Shown in pieces: positions 43,692 through 53,387 of a DNA stretch of 54,157 bases. The notes beneath the pieces are model-generated. The model did not search any database and had not been told where the DNA came from. It worked only from the letters and a program-made list of their open reading frames with translations. This stretch comes from Alistipes sp. (GTDB lineage Bacteria; Bacteroidota; Bacteroidia; Bacteroidales; Rikenellaceae), in NCBI GenBank assembly GCA_017403125.1, contig JAFQOR010000018.1, positions 1 through 54,157 of the forward strand. Direction: 5' to 3'. The position numbers were made by a program, and so were the translations under genes. Every line of letters starts with the position of its first letter. Position 1 is the first letter of the stretch.

Positions 43692-44150
43692 ATGAAAAAG
43701 ATATTTTTAATGTTGTCGCTTATGATTGGCGTACTATTATGCGGTTGTAAGGATGAAGAGATTGGAATTGGGGGGTGCCCAAGAGATCATGCCTTTGTTC
43801 CACAGGGGGAGATAGAGAATAGTGGCGTAGCTGCTGAATATCTTTTTTACACCGTAGATGAAGATATTAGAAGCGTGTACTGTCAGATATCAATCAAAAG
43901 TGGAGAAGATGGAAAAAGCATTTGGAGAACTTCTAAGGATTTAAGAGAGGAAGATGGAAGACTTGTTGGCGATTGGTACGAGATAGAGTTTGTTGATAGT
44001 CGTACTTTAAGAGTACGAATAGATGATAATCCCACAGAACATTGGAGATTGATAACCATAGCACCAGATTTTTGTATTGCTCCAATATTCTCTTATATAC
44101 GTCAGAGTCCCAAGAATTTGGGAGAGGAGAGTGAAAACAGTAATTACTAA
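43692..44150 (+). CDS. BACON-like small lipoprotein 2
   Basis: The 152-residue lipoprotein starts MKKIFLMLSLMIGVLLCGCK. One domain follows with GDWYEIEFVDSRTLRVRIDD and an ending IFSYIRQSP, the BACON-like pattern of a Trp strand, a 'vRIDDNPTE' strand and a final Q-S strand. It is a clear paralogue of the next gene (GDWYEIE and the following RIDD/SIDD segment in both). The GTG at 43683 is rejected because it precedes the signal peptide. Confidence 0.7.
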   Translation: MKKIFLMLSLMIGVLLCGCKDEEIGIGGCPRDHAFVPQGEIENSGVAAEYLFYTVDEDIRSVYCQISIKSGEDGKSIWRTSKDLREEDGRLVGDWYEIEFVDSRTLRVRIDDNPTEHWRLITIAPDFCIAPIFSYIRQSPKNLGEESENSNY

Positions 44151-44162
44151 TACCATGAGGCT

Positions 44163-44600
44163 ATGAGATATATACATATTACACTATTTTTGTTTATCCT
44201 TTTGGTATCATCCGCGTGCGAGAAGGAACACAGTTGTAACCACCACCCTATATGCACTAATTCCAATATACTTGAAAATGACGGATATGCAGAGCAATAT
44301 ACATTTGAGGTTATATCGCCCGAACGCGATGTTATCGCTGGCATCTGTTATACTACGTACGACTACAAAAGTGGCGATACATATACAACCACTTTTTACG
44401 AAGGTTCGGTTTCGGGTGATTGGTATGAGATAGAGATTTTGGACGACAGAAGACACGTAGTGGTTAGCATAGATGATAATAATACGGATTCTCCGCGTTC
44501 TTTGAGTTTGCACTCAATTTTCGAATGTCCCGAAAGTATTGCGTCATGGTATGCAACACGCATATTCCAGTATCCTATCAGTCATAAATCTCAACCATAA
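44163..44600 (+). CDS. BACON-like small lipoprotein 3
   Basis: The 145-residue lipoprotein starts MRYIHITLFLFILLVSSACE. It shares GDWYEIEILDDRRHVVVSID with the preceding gene's product, so the two arose by duplication. It begins 12 bp after the preceding stop. Directly downstream lies a copied 3' end of the C10 protease gene. Confidence 0.7.
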   Translation: MRYIHITLFLFILLVSSACEKEHSCNHHPICTNSNILENDGYAEQYTFEVISPERDVIAGICYTTYDYKSGDTYTTTFYEGSVSGDWYEIEILDDRRHVVVSIDDNNTDSPRSLSLHSIFECPESIASWYATRIFQYPISHKSQP

Positions 44601-44603
44601 TAA

Positions 44604-44739
44604 CGGCTATTATTACCACAAGATCTTTGATACGGAGAAAGGCATACAGCGAGGACCTGATGCTGCTGATAACGTGACCCGCTCATGTGAAGATGATAAT
44701 TACTCACAAAATAACAGAGTAATAACATGCACATTATAG
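44604..44739 (+). pseudogene. Duplicated 3' end of a C10 protease gene
   Basis: This 136-bp stretch repeats the last 136 bp of the C10 protease gene (43052-43187): translated, GYYYHKIFDTEKGIQRGPDA and the tail DNYSQNNRVITCTL match the protease C-terminus closely. It has no start, no catalytic residues and begins 3 bp after the third lipoprotein stop. It marks a past tandem array of protease-lipoprotein cassettes from which a middle part was lost. Confidence 0.8.
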
Positions 44740-44760
44740 GTATTAGAGTCTTATGACAAA

Positions 44761-44793
44761 CAGGGGTGGCTAATCTACTTTTAGTCACCCCTG
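44761..44793. terminator. Stem-loop closing the C10 cluster
   Basis: CAGGGGTGGCTAA pairs with TTAGTCACCCCTG around a 7-nt loop. No long T-run follows on the plus strand. Confidence 0.6.
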
Positions 44794-44894
44794 CTCTATG
44801 TTTGGTGCTATGCGTAAATTTGACCAATAGCCGAAGTGGTATTTGGCGATAAAACGCTAATTGTTGTAGTGTTAAAAAGATAACAGCAAAAATC

Positions 44895-45055
44895 TTGTGA
44901 TTTTTCGTGCGAAATAACTACCTTTGCAGCGGTTTTTGCCAAAATTGTAGCGAGTGGCTAACATTGGCACACGTAACCGTATGCCCGCGTCGGAGTGTCG
45001 CTCCCCATGGGGAAGGACGCCACAAGGGCTATTAGGATGAATAACAAACTAAAAG
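44895..45055 (+). promoter_or_regulatory. Promoter and structured leader of the PFOR gene
   Basis: TTG (44895-44897), 21 bp and TACCTTTG (44919-44926). Transcription should start near 44933, leaving a GC-richer leader of about 120 nt with possible stems GTGGC/GCCAC, GCGTC/GACGC and GGAG/CTCC that close on one another. No known riboswitch consensus was recognised. A 19-codon ORF (from ATG near 44982) ends just upstream of the gene. Confidence 0.45.
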
Positions 45056-48000
45056 ATGATGAATATGGCAGAAAAGAGATTTATCACTTGTGATGGTAAC
45101 TACGCCGCAGCACATATCGCGTATATGTTCTCGGAGGTTGCAGCCATCTATCCCATTACACCCTCATCGACCATGGCAGAGCTCGTGGATGAGTGGTCGG
45201 CACAGGGGAAAAAGAACATTTTCGGTGATACTGTTAAGGTCGTTGAGATGCAGTCGGAGGCGGGTGCCGCAGGTGCGGTGCATGGCTCGTTGCAGAGTGG
45301 CGCCCTGACATCAACATTTACTGCATCACAGGGCCTATTGCTCATGGTGCCCAACATGTATAAGATTGCGGGCGAGCTTCTCCCCGGCGTTTTCCACGTG
45401 TCGGCACGTGCTTTGGCGGCGCAGGCACTCTCGATTTTTGGCGACCATCAGGATGTCATGGCTGTGCGCCAGACAGGATTTGCCATGCTTGCAACATCGT
45501 CGGTACAGGAGGTTATGGACCTCGCCGGCGTAGCACACATTGTGGCATTGAAGGCGCGCATACCCTTTGTGCACTTCTTCGATGGCTTCCGCACATCGCA
45601 CGAGATTCAGAAGATTGAGCTTATCGACGAGGCATCGCTTGCTGCGATGTTCGACCGTGAGGCATTGAAGGCATTCCGCCAGCGTGCTCTCAACCCCGAG
45701 CACCCCGTGACTCGCGGTACGGCACAGAATCCCGATATCTACTTCCAGACGCGCGAGGCATCTAACAAGTTCTATGATGCTGTGCCCGATATGGTTGCCG
45801 AGTGCATGACCAAGATTTCGGCAATCACGGGTCGCGAATATAAGCCCTTCACATACTATGGTGCCGAGGATGCCGAGGAGATTATTATCGCCATGGGCTC
45901 GGTTACCGAGACTATCAAGGAGTGTGTGGACTATCTACGCACACAGGGCAAGAAGGTGGGTGTCATCACCGTACACCTCTATCGTCCCTTCTCGGCGAAG
46001 TACCTCTTCAATGTTCTCCCCAAGAGCGTGAAGCGTATCTGCGTATTGGATCGCACCAAGGAGCCCGGCTCGAACGGTGAGCCTCTGTTGCTTGACGTGA
46101 AGGATGTATTCTACGATGTGGACAATCGCCCGATGATTATCGGAGGTCGCTATGGCCTCTCGTCAAAGGATACTACACCTGCCCAGATGTTGGCCGTATT
46201 TGAGAACCTTGCATCGGCAAACCCCAAGAATCACTTTACCGTAGGTATCAACGACGATGTAACGATGTTGTCGTTGCCCGTGGGTAAGGAGATCTCGATG
46301 GCAAAGGAGGGTACGTTCGAGGCACTGTTCTTTGGTCTTGGCTCGGATGGTACGGTAGGTGCCAATAAAAACTCTATAAAGATTATCGGCGGTTCGACAG
46401 ATAAGTATTGCCAGGCCTACTTCTCGTATGACTCGAAAAAGTCGGGTGGCTATACCTCGTCGCACCTCCGTTTTGGTGACAAACCCATTACATCGCCCTA
46501 TTTGGTGACAACCCCCGACTTCGTAGCGTGCCACGTGCCCTCGTATGTCGAGAAGTATGATGTGTTGAAGGGCTTGAAGCATGGTGGATCGTTCCTGCTT
46601 AACTCTGTGAACGATGCAGCTACGACGTGCGCTACGCTGCCCGACGCCATGAAGTCCTATATCGCAAAGCACAACATCAACTTCTACATAATCAATGCGA
46701 CGAAGATTGCCGCAGACCTCGGCTTGGGCTCACGCACAAACACCATCATGCAGGCTGCGTTCTTCAAGATTGCCGATATCATTCCTATCGAGCAGGCTGT
46801 TGAGCAGATGAAGAAGGCTATATATAAGTCGTATGGTAACAAGGGTGAGGATATTGTAAATATGAACTATGCGGCTGTCGATGCAGGCTGCGAGGCTGTG
46901 ACGAAGGTCGATGTCCCTGCCGAGTGGGCATCTATCGAGAGCGTGGAGGCTGTCAAGGAGCAGAATCTCGCGGTGCCGGCATTCGTACGCGAGGTGTGCG
47001 AGCCTATCGATGCCTTGAAGGGTGATCAGCTCCCCGTATCGGCATTTAACGGCCGCGAGGATGGTACGTGGGATAATGGTACTGCCGCCTATGAGAAGCG
47101 TGGTATCGCAACCAACGTTCCGGAGTGGAAAATCGAGAATTGTATCCAGTGTAACCAGTGTGCCTATGTATGTCCTCATGCTGCAATTCGTCCGTTCCTT
47201 GCAACCGACGAGCAGGCGGCGGCATCGGGCGTGGAGTGGAAGCAGGGCTTGGGTGAGACCAAGGCTTTGAAGTTCCGCATCCAGCTCTCGCCTCTGGATT
47301 GTACGGGCTGTAGTAACTGTGTTGATGTATGTCCCGCCAAGGAGAAGGCGCTCGTTATGCGTCCCTTGGCAGAGCAGATTGGTCAGCACAAGAATTGGGA
47401 ATATATCACCAAGAATATCGGCTATACGGAGTATGTAGATAAGACCAAGTCGGTTAAGAACTTGCAGTTCTCGCAGCCTCTGTTCGAGTTCTCGGGTGCA
47501 TGCGCAGGTTGTGGTGAGACGCCCTATATCAAGGCTATTACCCAACTCTTTGGCGACCGCATGATGGTTGCTAACGCCACGGGTTGTACCTCAATCTATT
47601 CGGGCTCGGCGCCCTCTACCCCCTACTGCACTAACGCCAAGGGTCAGGGCCCCGCGTGGGCAAACTCGCTCTTCGAGGATAATGCGGAGTTTGGTTTGGG
47701 TATGCGTGTAGGTGTTGAGAAGATTCGTCAGGGCCTTGAAGATGTTATGAAGGCTGCTATTGCCGAGTGCAACTGCTGCTCGGAGGAGTTGAAGGCAACC
47801 ATGCAGGAGTGGATTGATGCACGTCATCTCGCAGCACGTTCGGCAGAGGTTACTGCGCGTCTTCTTCCTATGGTCGAGGCGTGCGATTGCAGCTACTGTC
47901 GCACAATCTTGGAGTATAAGGATTGGTTGGTCAAGAAGTCGCAGTGGATTATAGGTGGCGATGGTTGGGGTTACGACATCGGCTTTGGTGGCGTAGATCA

Positions 48001-48586
48001 CGTCTTGGCTTCGGGCGAGGATGTCAATATCCTTATCGTCGATACTGAGGTCTATTCAAACACGGGTGGTCAGTCGTCAAAGGCTACGCCTGTGGGTGCT
48101 GTTGCCAAGTTTGCTTCGGCAGGTAAGCGTATCCGCAAGAAGGATATCGGCGCTATCGCTATGACCTATGGCTATGTATATGTAGCACAGGTATCTATCG
48201 GCGCATCGCAGACGCAGCTTATGAATGTTTTGAAGGAGGCAGAGGCTTATCCCGGACCTTCGCTCATCATTGCTTATGCCCCATGTATCAACCACGGCAT
48301 CAAGGGTGGTATGACTCGCACACAGACAGTTGGTAAGCAGTCGGTTGAGTGCGGTTATTGGCACTTGTGGCACTATAATCCCCAGCTCGAGGAGGAGGGC
48401 AAGAATCCGTTTGTTATGGATTCGAAGGAGCCAGACTGGACGAAGTTCCGTGACTTCCTCATGAAGGAGGTGCGTTACACTTCGCTCAAAAAGGCGTTCC
48501 CTGCCGAGGCAGAACAGCTCTTCGAGGCAGCGGAGGAGAATGCTAAGTGGCGCTACAACTCATATATCAAGCGCTCGAATATGTAG
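45056..48586 (+). CDS. nifJ: Pyruvate:ferredoxin (flavodoxin) oxidoreductase
   Basis: The 1176-residue single-chain enzyme oxidises pyruvate to acetyl-CoA and CO2 and reduces ferredoxin, a core reaction of anaerobic fermentation. Domains in order: the pyruvate-binding domain with AAHIAYMFSEVAAIYPITPS, the gamma domain, and two [4Fe-4S] ferredoxin motifs, CIQCNQCAYVCPHAA and CTGCSNCVDVCPAKEKA. The proximal cluster follows (CAGCGETPYIKAI), then the TPP domain GGDGWGYDIGFGGVDHVLAS and VYSNTGGQSSKATPVGAVAK. Length is full. Two further ATGs lie within the first four codons (45059, 45065), so the exact start is uncertain. A strong terminator follows. Confidence 0.97.
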   Translation: MMNMAEKRFITCDGNYAAAHIAYMFSEVAAIYPITPSSTMAELVDEWSAQGKKNIFGDTVKVVEMQSEAGAAGAVHGSLQSGALTSTFTASQGLLLMVPNMYKIAGELLPGVFHVSARALAAQALSIFGDHQDVMAVRQTGFAMLATSSVQEVMDLAGVAHIVALKARIPFVHFFDGFRTSHEIQKIELIDEASLAAMFDREALKAFRQRALNPEHPVTRGTAQNPDIYFQTREASNKFYDAVPDMVAECMTKISAITGREYKPFTYYGAEDAEEIIIAMGSVTETIKECVDYLRTQGKKVGVITVHLYRPFSAKYLFNVLPKSVKRICVLDRTKEPGSNGEPLLLDVKDVFYDVDNRPMIIGGRYGLSSKDTTPAQMLAVFENLASANPKNHFTVGINDDVTMLSLPVGKEISMAKEGTFEALFFGLGSDGTVGANKNSIKIIGGSTDKYCQAYFSYDSKKSGGYTSSHLRFGDKPITSPYLVTTPDFVACHVPSYVEKYDVLKGLKHGGSFLLNSVNDAATTCATLPDAMKSYIAKHNINFYIINATKIAADLGLGSRTNTIMQAAFFKIADIIPIEQAVEQMKKAIYKSYGNKGEDIVNMNYAAVDAGCEAVTKVDVPAEWASIESVEAVKEQNLAVPAFVREVCEPIDALKGDQLPVSAFNGREDGTWDNGTAAYEKRGIATNVPEWKIENCIQCNQCAYVCPHAAIRPFLATDEQAAASGVEWKQGLGETKALKFRIQLSPLDCTGCSNCVDVCPAKEKALVMRPLAEQIGQHKNWEYITKNIGYTEYVDKTKSVKNLQFSQPLFEFSGACAGCGETPYIKAITQLFGDRMMVANATGCTSIYSGSAPSTPYCTNAKGQGPAWANSLFEDNAEFGLGMRVGVEKIRQGLEDVMKAAIAECNCCSEELKATMQEWIDARHLAARSAEVTARLLPMVEACDCSYCRTILEYKDWLVKKSQWIIGGDGWGYDIGFGGVDHVLASGEDVNILIVDTEVYSNTGGQSSKATPVGAVAKFASAGKRIRKKDIGAIAMTYGYVYVAQVSIGASQTQLMNVLKEAEAYPGPSLIIAYAPCINHGIKGGMTRTQTVGKQSVECGYWHLWHYNPQLEEEGKNPFVMDSKEPDWTKFRDFLMKEVRYTSLKKAFPAEAEQLFEAAEENAKWRYNSYIKRSNM

Positions 48587-48610
48587 TTGCGCGATAAACT
48601 ACATACATAA

Positions 48611-48649
48611 TCAAAGGGATACCGCACTGCGGTATCCCTTTGATTTTTT
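48611..48649 (+). terminator. Terminator after PFOR
   Basis: TCAAAGGGATACCGC pairs with GCGGTATCCCTTTGA around a 3-nt loop and six T follow. Confidence 0.9.
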
Positions 48650-48814
48650 GAATAATAGTCCGCCTATCTCTAACCTCTTCCCAATTCAAACATAAAAAAT
48701 AAAACCCCTACCGAAGCAGGGGTATAGGTACAAGACCTTCGGCATATAGCCTTATTGTGGTAAGATGTAGAAACTTGTTTGCTGCAAATAGGAAGATGAC
48801 CTCTTGGATATGAT

Positions 48815-48891
48815 AAAAAAAAGGGCGAGTTGCCCCACCCTAAATGTTTTCACAACGGAAAAATCCTTATTGTGATTTGCTCTTAAATTTG
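48815..48891 (-). ncRNA. tracrRNA
   Basis: The minus-strand transcript begins with an anti-repeat (48870-48893 on the plus strand reads TTGTGATTTGCTCTTAAATT, nearly the first 24 nt of the CRISPR repeat). It continues with AAGGATTTTTCCGTTGTG and ends in a terminator stem GGGTGGG/CTCGCCC with a GCAA loop and eight T (48815-48840). Such RNAs pair with crRNA and load Cas9. The gene is divergent from cas9, about 80 bp upstream of it. Its own -33/-7 promoter sits immediately before the anti-repeat. Confidence 0.85.
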
Positions 48892-48896
48892 TACTG

Positions 48897-48928
48897 CAAA
48901 TGTATGATTTAATTCGCAAAATAGCAAA
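48897..48928 (-). promoter_or_regulatory. Promoter of tracrRNA
   Basis: On the minus strand TTTG (48925-48928), 20 bp, TACATTTG (48897-48904). The expected start near 48891 coincides with the first base of the anti-repeat. Confidence 0.7.
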
Positions 48929-48936
48929 TTTTTCAG

Positions 48937-48944
48937 TATATTTG
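48937..48944 (+). promoter_or_regulatory. -7 promoter box of cas9
   Basis: TATATTTG fits TAnnTTTG, giving a start near 48951 and a short leader of about 19 nt before the cas9 ATG. It lies about 33 bp from the divergent tracrRNA -7 box, so the two promoters may interfere. Confidence 0.55.
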
Positions 48945-48969
48945 TGATATTCTATTAAGTTTGTCCAAT

Positions 48970-51900
48970 ATGAAGCGCATATTAGGTTTGGATCTCGGCT
49001 CGGCAAGTATCGGTTGGGCGGTTATCGAGGAACATAGCACAGAGGTTATTGATAATAAAGAGCAACCTGCAAAAGATGTTATATTAGGTCTTGGTAGTAG
49101 AATTATCCCGTTGAGTCTCGACGAGAGCACGCAGTTTTCAAAAGGTCAGGCGCTAACGAAAAACGCAGATAGAACTGCAAGAAGAACACAACGCAAGGGC
49201 TATGATCGCTATCAATTGCGCCGAAAATTGCTGTTAGACGAGTTGACCCGTTTGGGTATGTATAGTGGAAATACGCTCAAATATGCAAAACTTGAACTTT
49301 GGGGTATGCGAGCAAAGTCCGTTGGCGAGCAAATCTCATTGTTGGAGTTAGGGCGTGTGTTATGCCATATCAATCAAAAGCGAGGCTATCGTACAACTAA
49401 ATCTGATTTTGGAGACAAAAAAACAGGAGTCTATGTCTCACAAGTTGTAGAACGTTATCGCGAGCTCCAAGAGCGCAATTTAACCATAGGTCAATTGATG
49501 TTCGATAACCTCACAAAGAACGAGGCATATCGTTGCAAAGAACAGGTATATCCCCGCATAGCTTATATGGAGGAATATGATAAGATTATGGCATGTCAGC
49601 AGGCCTTTTATCCAGAGGTACTGACAAACGAAGTTGTTGCGCATATCAGAGACTATATCATATTCCATCAACGACCACTTAAATCGTGTAAGCATCTTGT
49701 GGGCAGGTGCGAAATGGAAAGTCGTTACGTACAACAAGGAAATAGGCTTGTTAACTATGGGCCCAAGGTTGCACCTCGCAGTTCGCCGTTGTTCCAAGTA
49801 TGCAAAATTTGGGAGAGTATCAATAATCTTAATATTAAGAATAAAGTAAACGACACTCTCTATCTTACTTTGGAGCAGAAGCAGGCGATTTTCGATTATC
49901 TTAATAGCAACGATAAACTCAAAGCTACGCAGTTATCAAAGGTTATCGGCGTGAAGCCTAAAGAGTGGCTGATTGGTAAGTCTATTGGTGCTGGATTGCC
50001 GGGTAATACAACTTATTGTGTTATCGCTAATATTCTTAAAGATTATCACAAGCGTGATGAGTTGTTGCAATTCAATATGAATATAGTGGTGGGGAGTAAG
50101 GTCAATACGGAAACTGGTGAGTTGACAAAAGAGATTGACGCTACTGTTGAACAGGAGCCGCTATATCGTTTGTGGCACGCCCTTTACTCTATCTCTGATA
50201 TTGATGAGTTGCGCTCGGTGTTACGTAAAAATTTTGCTATCGATGACGATTCGATTGTAGAGGCTTTATGTCAGATAGACTTCATTAAGAGTGGTTACTG
50301 CAATAAGTCTTCGCGTGCAATGCGTAGAATACTACCATATTTGATGGATGGTATGCAATATTATGATGCCAAATTGGCTGCGGGCTACGATGACACTTCG
50401 CTAACCAAGGAACAAAATGTGGCGCGAGAGTTGGCCGAAAAGTTAGAGCCTATACATAAGGGGAAGTTGCGCCAACCCGTCGTAGAGAAGATTCTCAACC
50501 AACTCGTCAACTTGGTTAATACGCTTATGTCGGATTATGGCCGTTTCGATGAGATTCGCGTGGAGCTATCGCGCGAATTAAAACAGAGTCGTGAGGAGAG
50601 GGAGAAGGCGACCAAGGCCATAGCGAGCAATCAAAGGGAGAATGATATTATTGCAAAACGCATAGAAGAGGAGTACCACCTGCACCCCACCCGCTCGCGC
50701 ATCCAAAAGTATAAGATGTGGGAAGAGTCGGAACATATGTGTATGTATTGTGGCGCAGTGGTCAATGTCACCGAATTTTTGCATGGCTTTGGTGTTGAGG
50801 TGGAGCATATCATACCACGCTCGGTACTCTTCGATGATAGCTTCTCGAACAAGGTATGTTCGTGTAGCAAGTGTAATAAAGAGAAGAACAATCGTACGGC
50901 TTACGACTTTATGGTTAGTCGTGGCGAAAGTGATTTTGATGCATATATTGAGCGTGTTAATGACCTTGCAGAGCGCAAGAGAATATCGAACGTTAAACGA
51001 CATAAGCTGTTGATGAAGGGTGTGGATATACCCGCCGATTTTATCGAACGACAATTGCGCGAAAGCCAATATATTGCCAAGTTGGCAAAACAAATGTTGC
51101 AGTCGGTTTGTTATAATGTCTATTCAACAAGTGGCAGTATAACCGATTTTATTCGACATATGTGGGGGTGGGATGATGTGCTACATTCCCTCAATTTTGA
51201 ACGGTATAAGGCGCATGGTTTAACAGAGATTGTTGAGCGTGAGGTTGACGGACAAAAGATAGCAGTTGAGCGCATTACCGGTTGGTCGAAACGAATGGAT
51301 CATCGTCATCATGCAGTTGATGCGCTTACGATAGCTTGCACTAAACAGGGGTATATTCAGCGCATAAACAACCTTAATTCGTTAAGGGATGTAGTATCCC
51401 TATCATTTACCGATGGTAAACAAGACGGCTCTACGCGACAGCGTCTTTCGCGTTTGGAGCGCTATATTGCTATGCAACCCCACTTCTCCGTAGCTGAGGT
51501 TGCCGAGGCTGTTAAGCAGATTGCCGTATCGTTCAAGAGTGGTAAAATAGGAGCGAGCGTTGGTAAACGATATATCCATAAGGGAGGCAAGCGTATTTGC
51601 GTTCAAACAGGTGTGATTATTCTTCGTGGTGCTTTGAGCGAGGAGAGCGTATATGGTCGTATTCGTAATAGCGAAAGCGGCGGCGAGGGGTATGTTATTA
51701 AGTACAAAATAGGCTCTATTACTAAAAAGGATGTTGCTTATGTCGTTGATAAAGGTATTCGTGAGATTCTACGCACCCGTTTAGATAAATTTGAAGGTAA
51801 GCCTGAAAAGGCATTTGCCGAGCCTGTTTTGGATCATCAGGGACGTGAGATTCGCAGTGTTAGATGTTATACAGGATTAAACTCTACTGTGCCATTGCAT

Positions 51901-52455
51901 TACAATGAACGTGGCGAGGCTATATCGTATGTAAAGCCAGGCAATAACCATCATGTAGCTATTTATGTAGATCAAGATGATAGGTTGCAAGAACATATCG
52001 TAACGTTTTGGCATGCTGTCGAGCGTAAGAAGTATGGTTTGCCTACCATTATTAAAGATGTAGCAAAGGCATGGGATAGTGTCACCGATGCTATGCCCGA
52101 GTCATTCCAAGAACAGCTCCCGAGGTCTGCAACCTGGCGATTTAAGTTTTCTATGCAGCAAAACGAGATGTTTATTCTTGGCATGAAAGAGGAGCAATAC
52201 CAAGAAGCCATGCGTAGTGAGGATTATGCATTGTTGAGCAAGCATCTGTATAGGGTTCAGAAATTGTCAAAAGGCATCTACTATTTTAGACACCATCTGG
52301 AAACTACGGTTGATGACAAATATAATGGGGTTAGGGATGAAAACCTATCGATATATATGGGTAAGTTAATACGAACTGCAAGCTTGGGGGCTCTACAAAG
52401 TATGAACCCTCATAAAGTCCATATTAGTGTTACGGGCAAAATTACGGAGCTATGA
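48970..52455 (+). CDS. cas9: Cas9, type II-C
   Basis: The 1161-residue RNA-guided DNA endonuclease. RuvC-I: GLDLGSASIGWAV with Asp8; the Arg-rich bridge helix follows (RTARRTQRKGYDRYQLRRK). RuvC-II: IRVELSREL with Glu532. HNH: EVEHIIPRSVLFDDSFSNKV with His613, flanked by CMYC and CSKC, which probably bind zinc. RuvC-III: HRHHAVDALTIACT with Asp784. All catalytic residues are present, so it should be active. It is compact compared with some Bacteroides Cas9 proteins of about 1400 residues. With only cas1 and cas2 next to it and no csn2 or cas4, this is subtype II-C. It starts at the ATG 48970, not the TTG at 48961, and overlaps cas1 by 4 nt. Confidence 0.97.
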   Translation: MKRILGLDLGSASIGWAVIEEHSTEVIDNKEQPAKDVILGLGSRIIPLSLDESTQFSKGQALTKNADRTARRTQRKGYDRYQLRRKLLLDELTRLGMYSGNTLKYAKLELWGMRAKSVGEQISLLELGRVLCHINQKRGYRTTKSDFGDKKTGVYVSQVVERYRELQERNLTIGQLMFDNLTKNEAYRCKEQVYPRIAYMEEYDKIMACQQAFYPEVLTNEVVAHIRDYIIFHQRPLKSCKHLVGRCEMESRYVQQGNRLVNYGPKVAPRSSPLFQVCKIWESINNLNIKNKVNDTLYLTLEQKQAIFDYLNSNDKLKATQLSKVIGVKPKEWLIGKSIGAGLPGNTTYCVIANILKDYHKRDELLQFNMNIVVGSKVNTETGELTKEIDATVEQEPLYRLWHALYSISDIDELRSVLRKNFAIDDDSIVEALCQIDFIKSGYCNKSSRAMRRILPYLMDGMQYYDAKLAAGYDDTSLTKEQNVARELAEKLEPIHKGKLRQPVVEKILNQLVNLVNTLMSDYGRFDEIRVELSRELKQSREEREKATKAIASNQRENDIIAKRIEEEYHLHPTRSRIQKYKMWEESEHMCMYCGAVVNVTEFLHGFGVEVEHIIPRSVLFDDSFSNKVCSCSKCNKEKNNRTAYDFMVSRGESDFDAYIERVNDLAERKRISNVKRHKLLMKGVDIPADFIERQLRESQYIAKLAKQMLQSVCYNVYSTSGSITDFIRHMWGWDDVLHSLNFERYKAHGLTEIVEREVDGQKIAVERITGWSKRMDHRHHAVDALTIACTKQGYIQRINNLNSLRDVVSLSFTDGKQDGSTRQRLSRLERYIAMQPHFSVAEVAEAVKQIAVSFKSGKIGASVGKRYIHKGGKRICVQTGVIILRGALSEESVYGRIRNSESGGEGYVIKYKIGSITKKDVAYVVDKGIREILRTRLDKFEGKPEKAFAEPVLDHQGREIRSVRCYTGLNSTVPLHYNERGEAISYVKPGNNHHVAIYVDQDDRLQEHIVTFWHAVERKKYGLPTIIKDVAKAWDSVTDAMPESFQEQLPRSATWRFKFSMQQNEMFILGMKEEQYQEAMRSEDYALLSKHLYRVQKLSKGIYYFRHHLETTVDDKYNGVRDENLSIYMGKLIRTASLGALQSMNPHKVHISVTGKITEL

Positions 52456-53387
52456 TAAAGCGCACATTGTATTTTGGTAATCCGGCATACCTGTCCGTAC
52501 GCCTTGCTCAACTTGAGATTCGTTTGCCCGAAGTTGAGAAAAACAAATCACTATCGGATAGCTTCAGAGATTCGACAATTAAGCGAGTACCAATCGAGGA
52601 TATTGGTGTAATAGTGCTTGACAATAAACAGATAACCATTACACAAGGCGCATTGTGCGCATTGCTCGATAACAATGTTGCCGTGGTAACTTGCGACGAT
52701 CAGCGTATGCCATCGGGGCTGATGCTTCCGCTCTCGGGCAATACTACGCAGTCGGAACGTTTTCGCTACCAGATAGAGGCCTCGTTGCCTCTTAAAAAGC
52801 AGCTGTGGCAGCAGACGATACAAATCAAGATTCTTAATCAATCAGCTGTACTTCGCAGCCAAAGAGGTATGGAGTGTGGCAATATGGAGGCGTGGGCCAA
52901 GCAAGTAAAGAGTGGTGATGCAGATAATCTTGAAGGTAGAGCTGCTGCGTTTTATTGGCAAAATTTGTTTGGCAATATTGATGGATTTCGCAGAGCTCGT
53001 GAGGGTGTTGCGCCAAACAATCTGCTTAACTATGGTTATGCTATTTTGCGAGCCGTTATTGCAAGGTCGTTGGTAGGTAGTGGACTTCTGCCTACATTGG
53101 GCATACATCACCACAATCGCTACAATGCCTATTGCTTGGCTGATGACATTATGGAGCCGTATCGCCCATATGTTGATAGGATGGTAGCAGAGATTGTTGA
53201 TAGTGGAGTTGATATATCGACACTTTCCGCGGAACTTAAGAGTAGATTGCTTTCCATTCCCGTTCTTGATGTAGTGATAAATGGTCGTCGCAGTCCTCTT
53301 ATGATCGGTGTGGGTAAGACAACGGCATCGCTATTTAGATGTTATAGTGGCGAGATTCGTAAGATAGCCTATCCATTGATTGAATGA
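52452..53387 (+). CDS. cas1: Cas1 integrase
   Basis: The 311-residue Cas1 inserts new spacers with Cas2. The metal-site residues are in [16 protein letters not shown] (Glu), [20 protein letters not shown] (His and Asp). [17 protein letters not shown] at the start is typical of type II Cas1. Its ATG overlaps the cas9 stop by 4 nt and its stop overlaps cas2 by 4 nt, giving a tightly coupled operon. Confidence 0.96.
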   Translation: MIKRTLYFGNPAYLSVRLAQLEIRLPEVEKNKSLSDSFRDSTIKRVPIEDIGVIVLDNKQITITQGALCALLDNNVAVVTCDDQRMPSGLMLPLSGNTTQSERFRYQIEASLPLKKQLWQQTIQIKILNQSAVLRSQRGMECGNMEAWAKQVKSGDADNLEGRAAAFYWQNLFGNIDGFRRAREGVAPNNLLNYGYAILRAVIARSLVGSGLLPTLGIHHHNRYNAYCLADDIMEPYRPYVDRMVAEIVDSGVDISTLSAELKSRLLSIPVLDVVINGRRSPLMIGVGKTTASLFRCYSGEIRKIAYPLIE

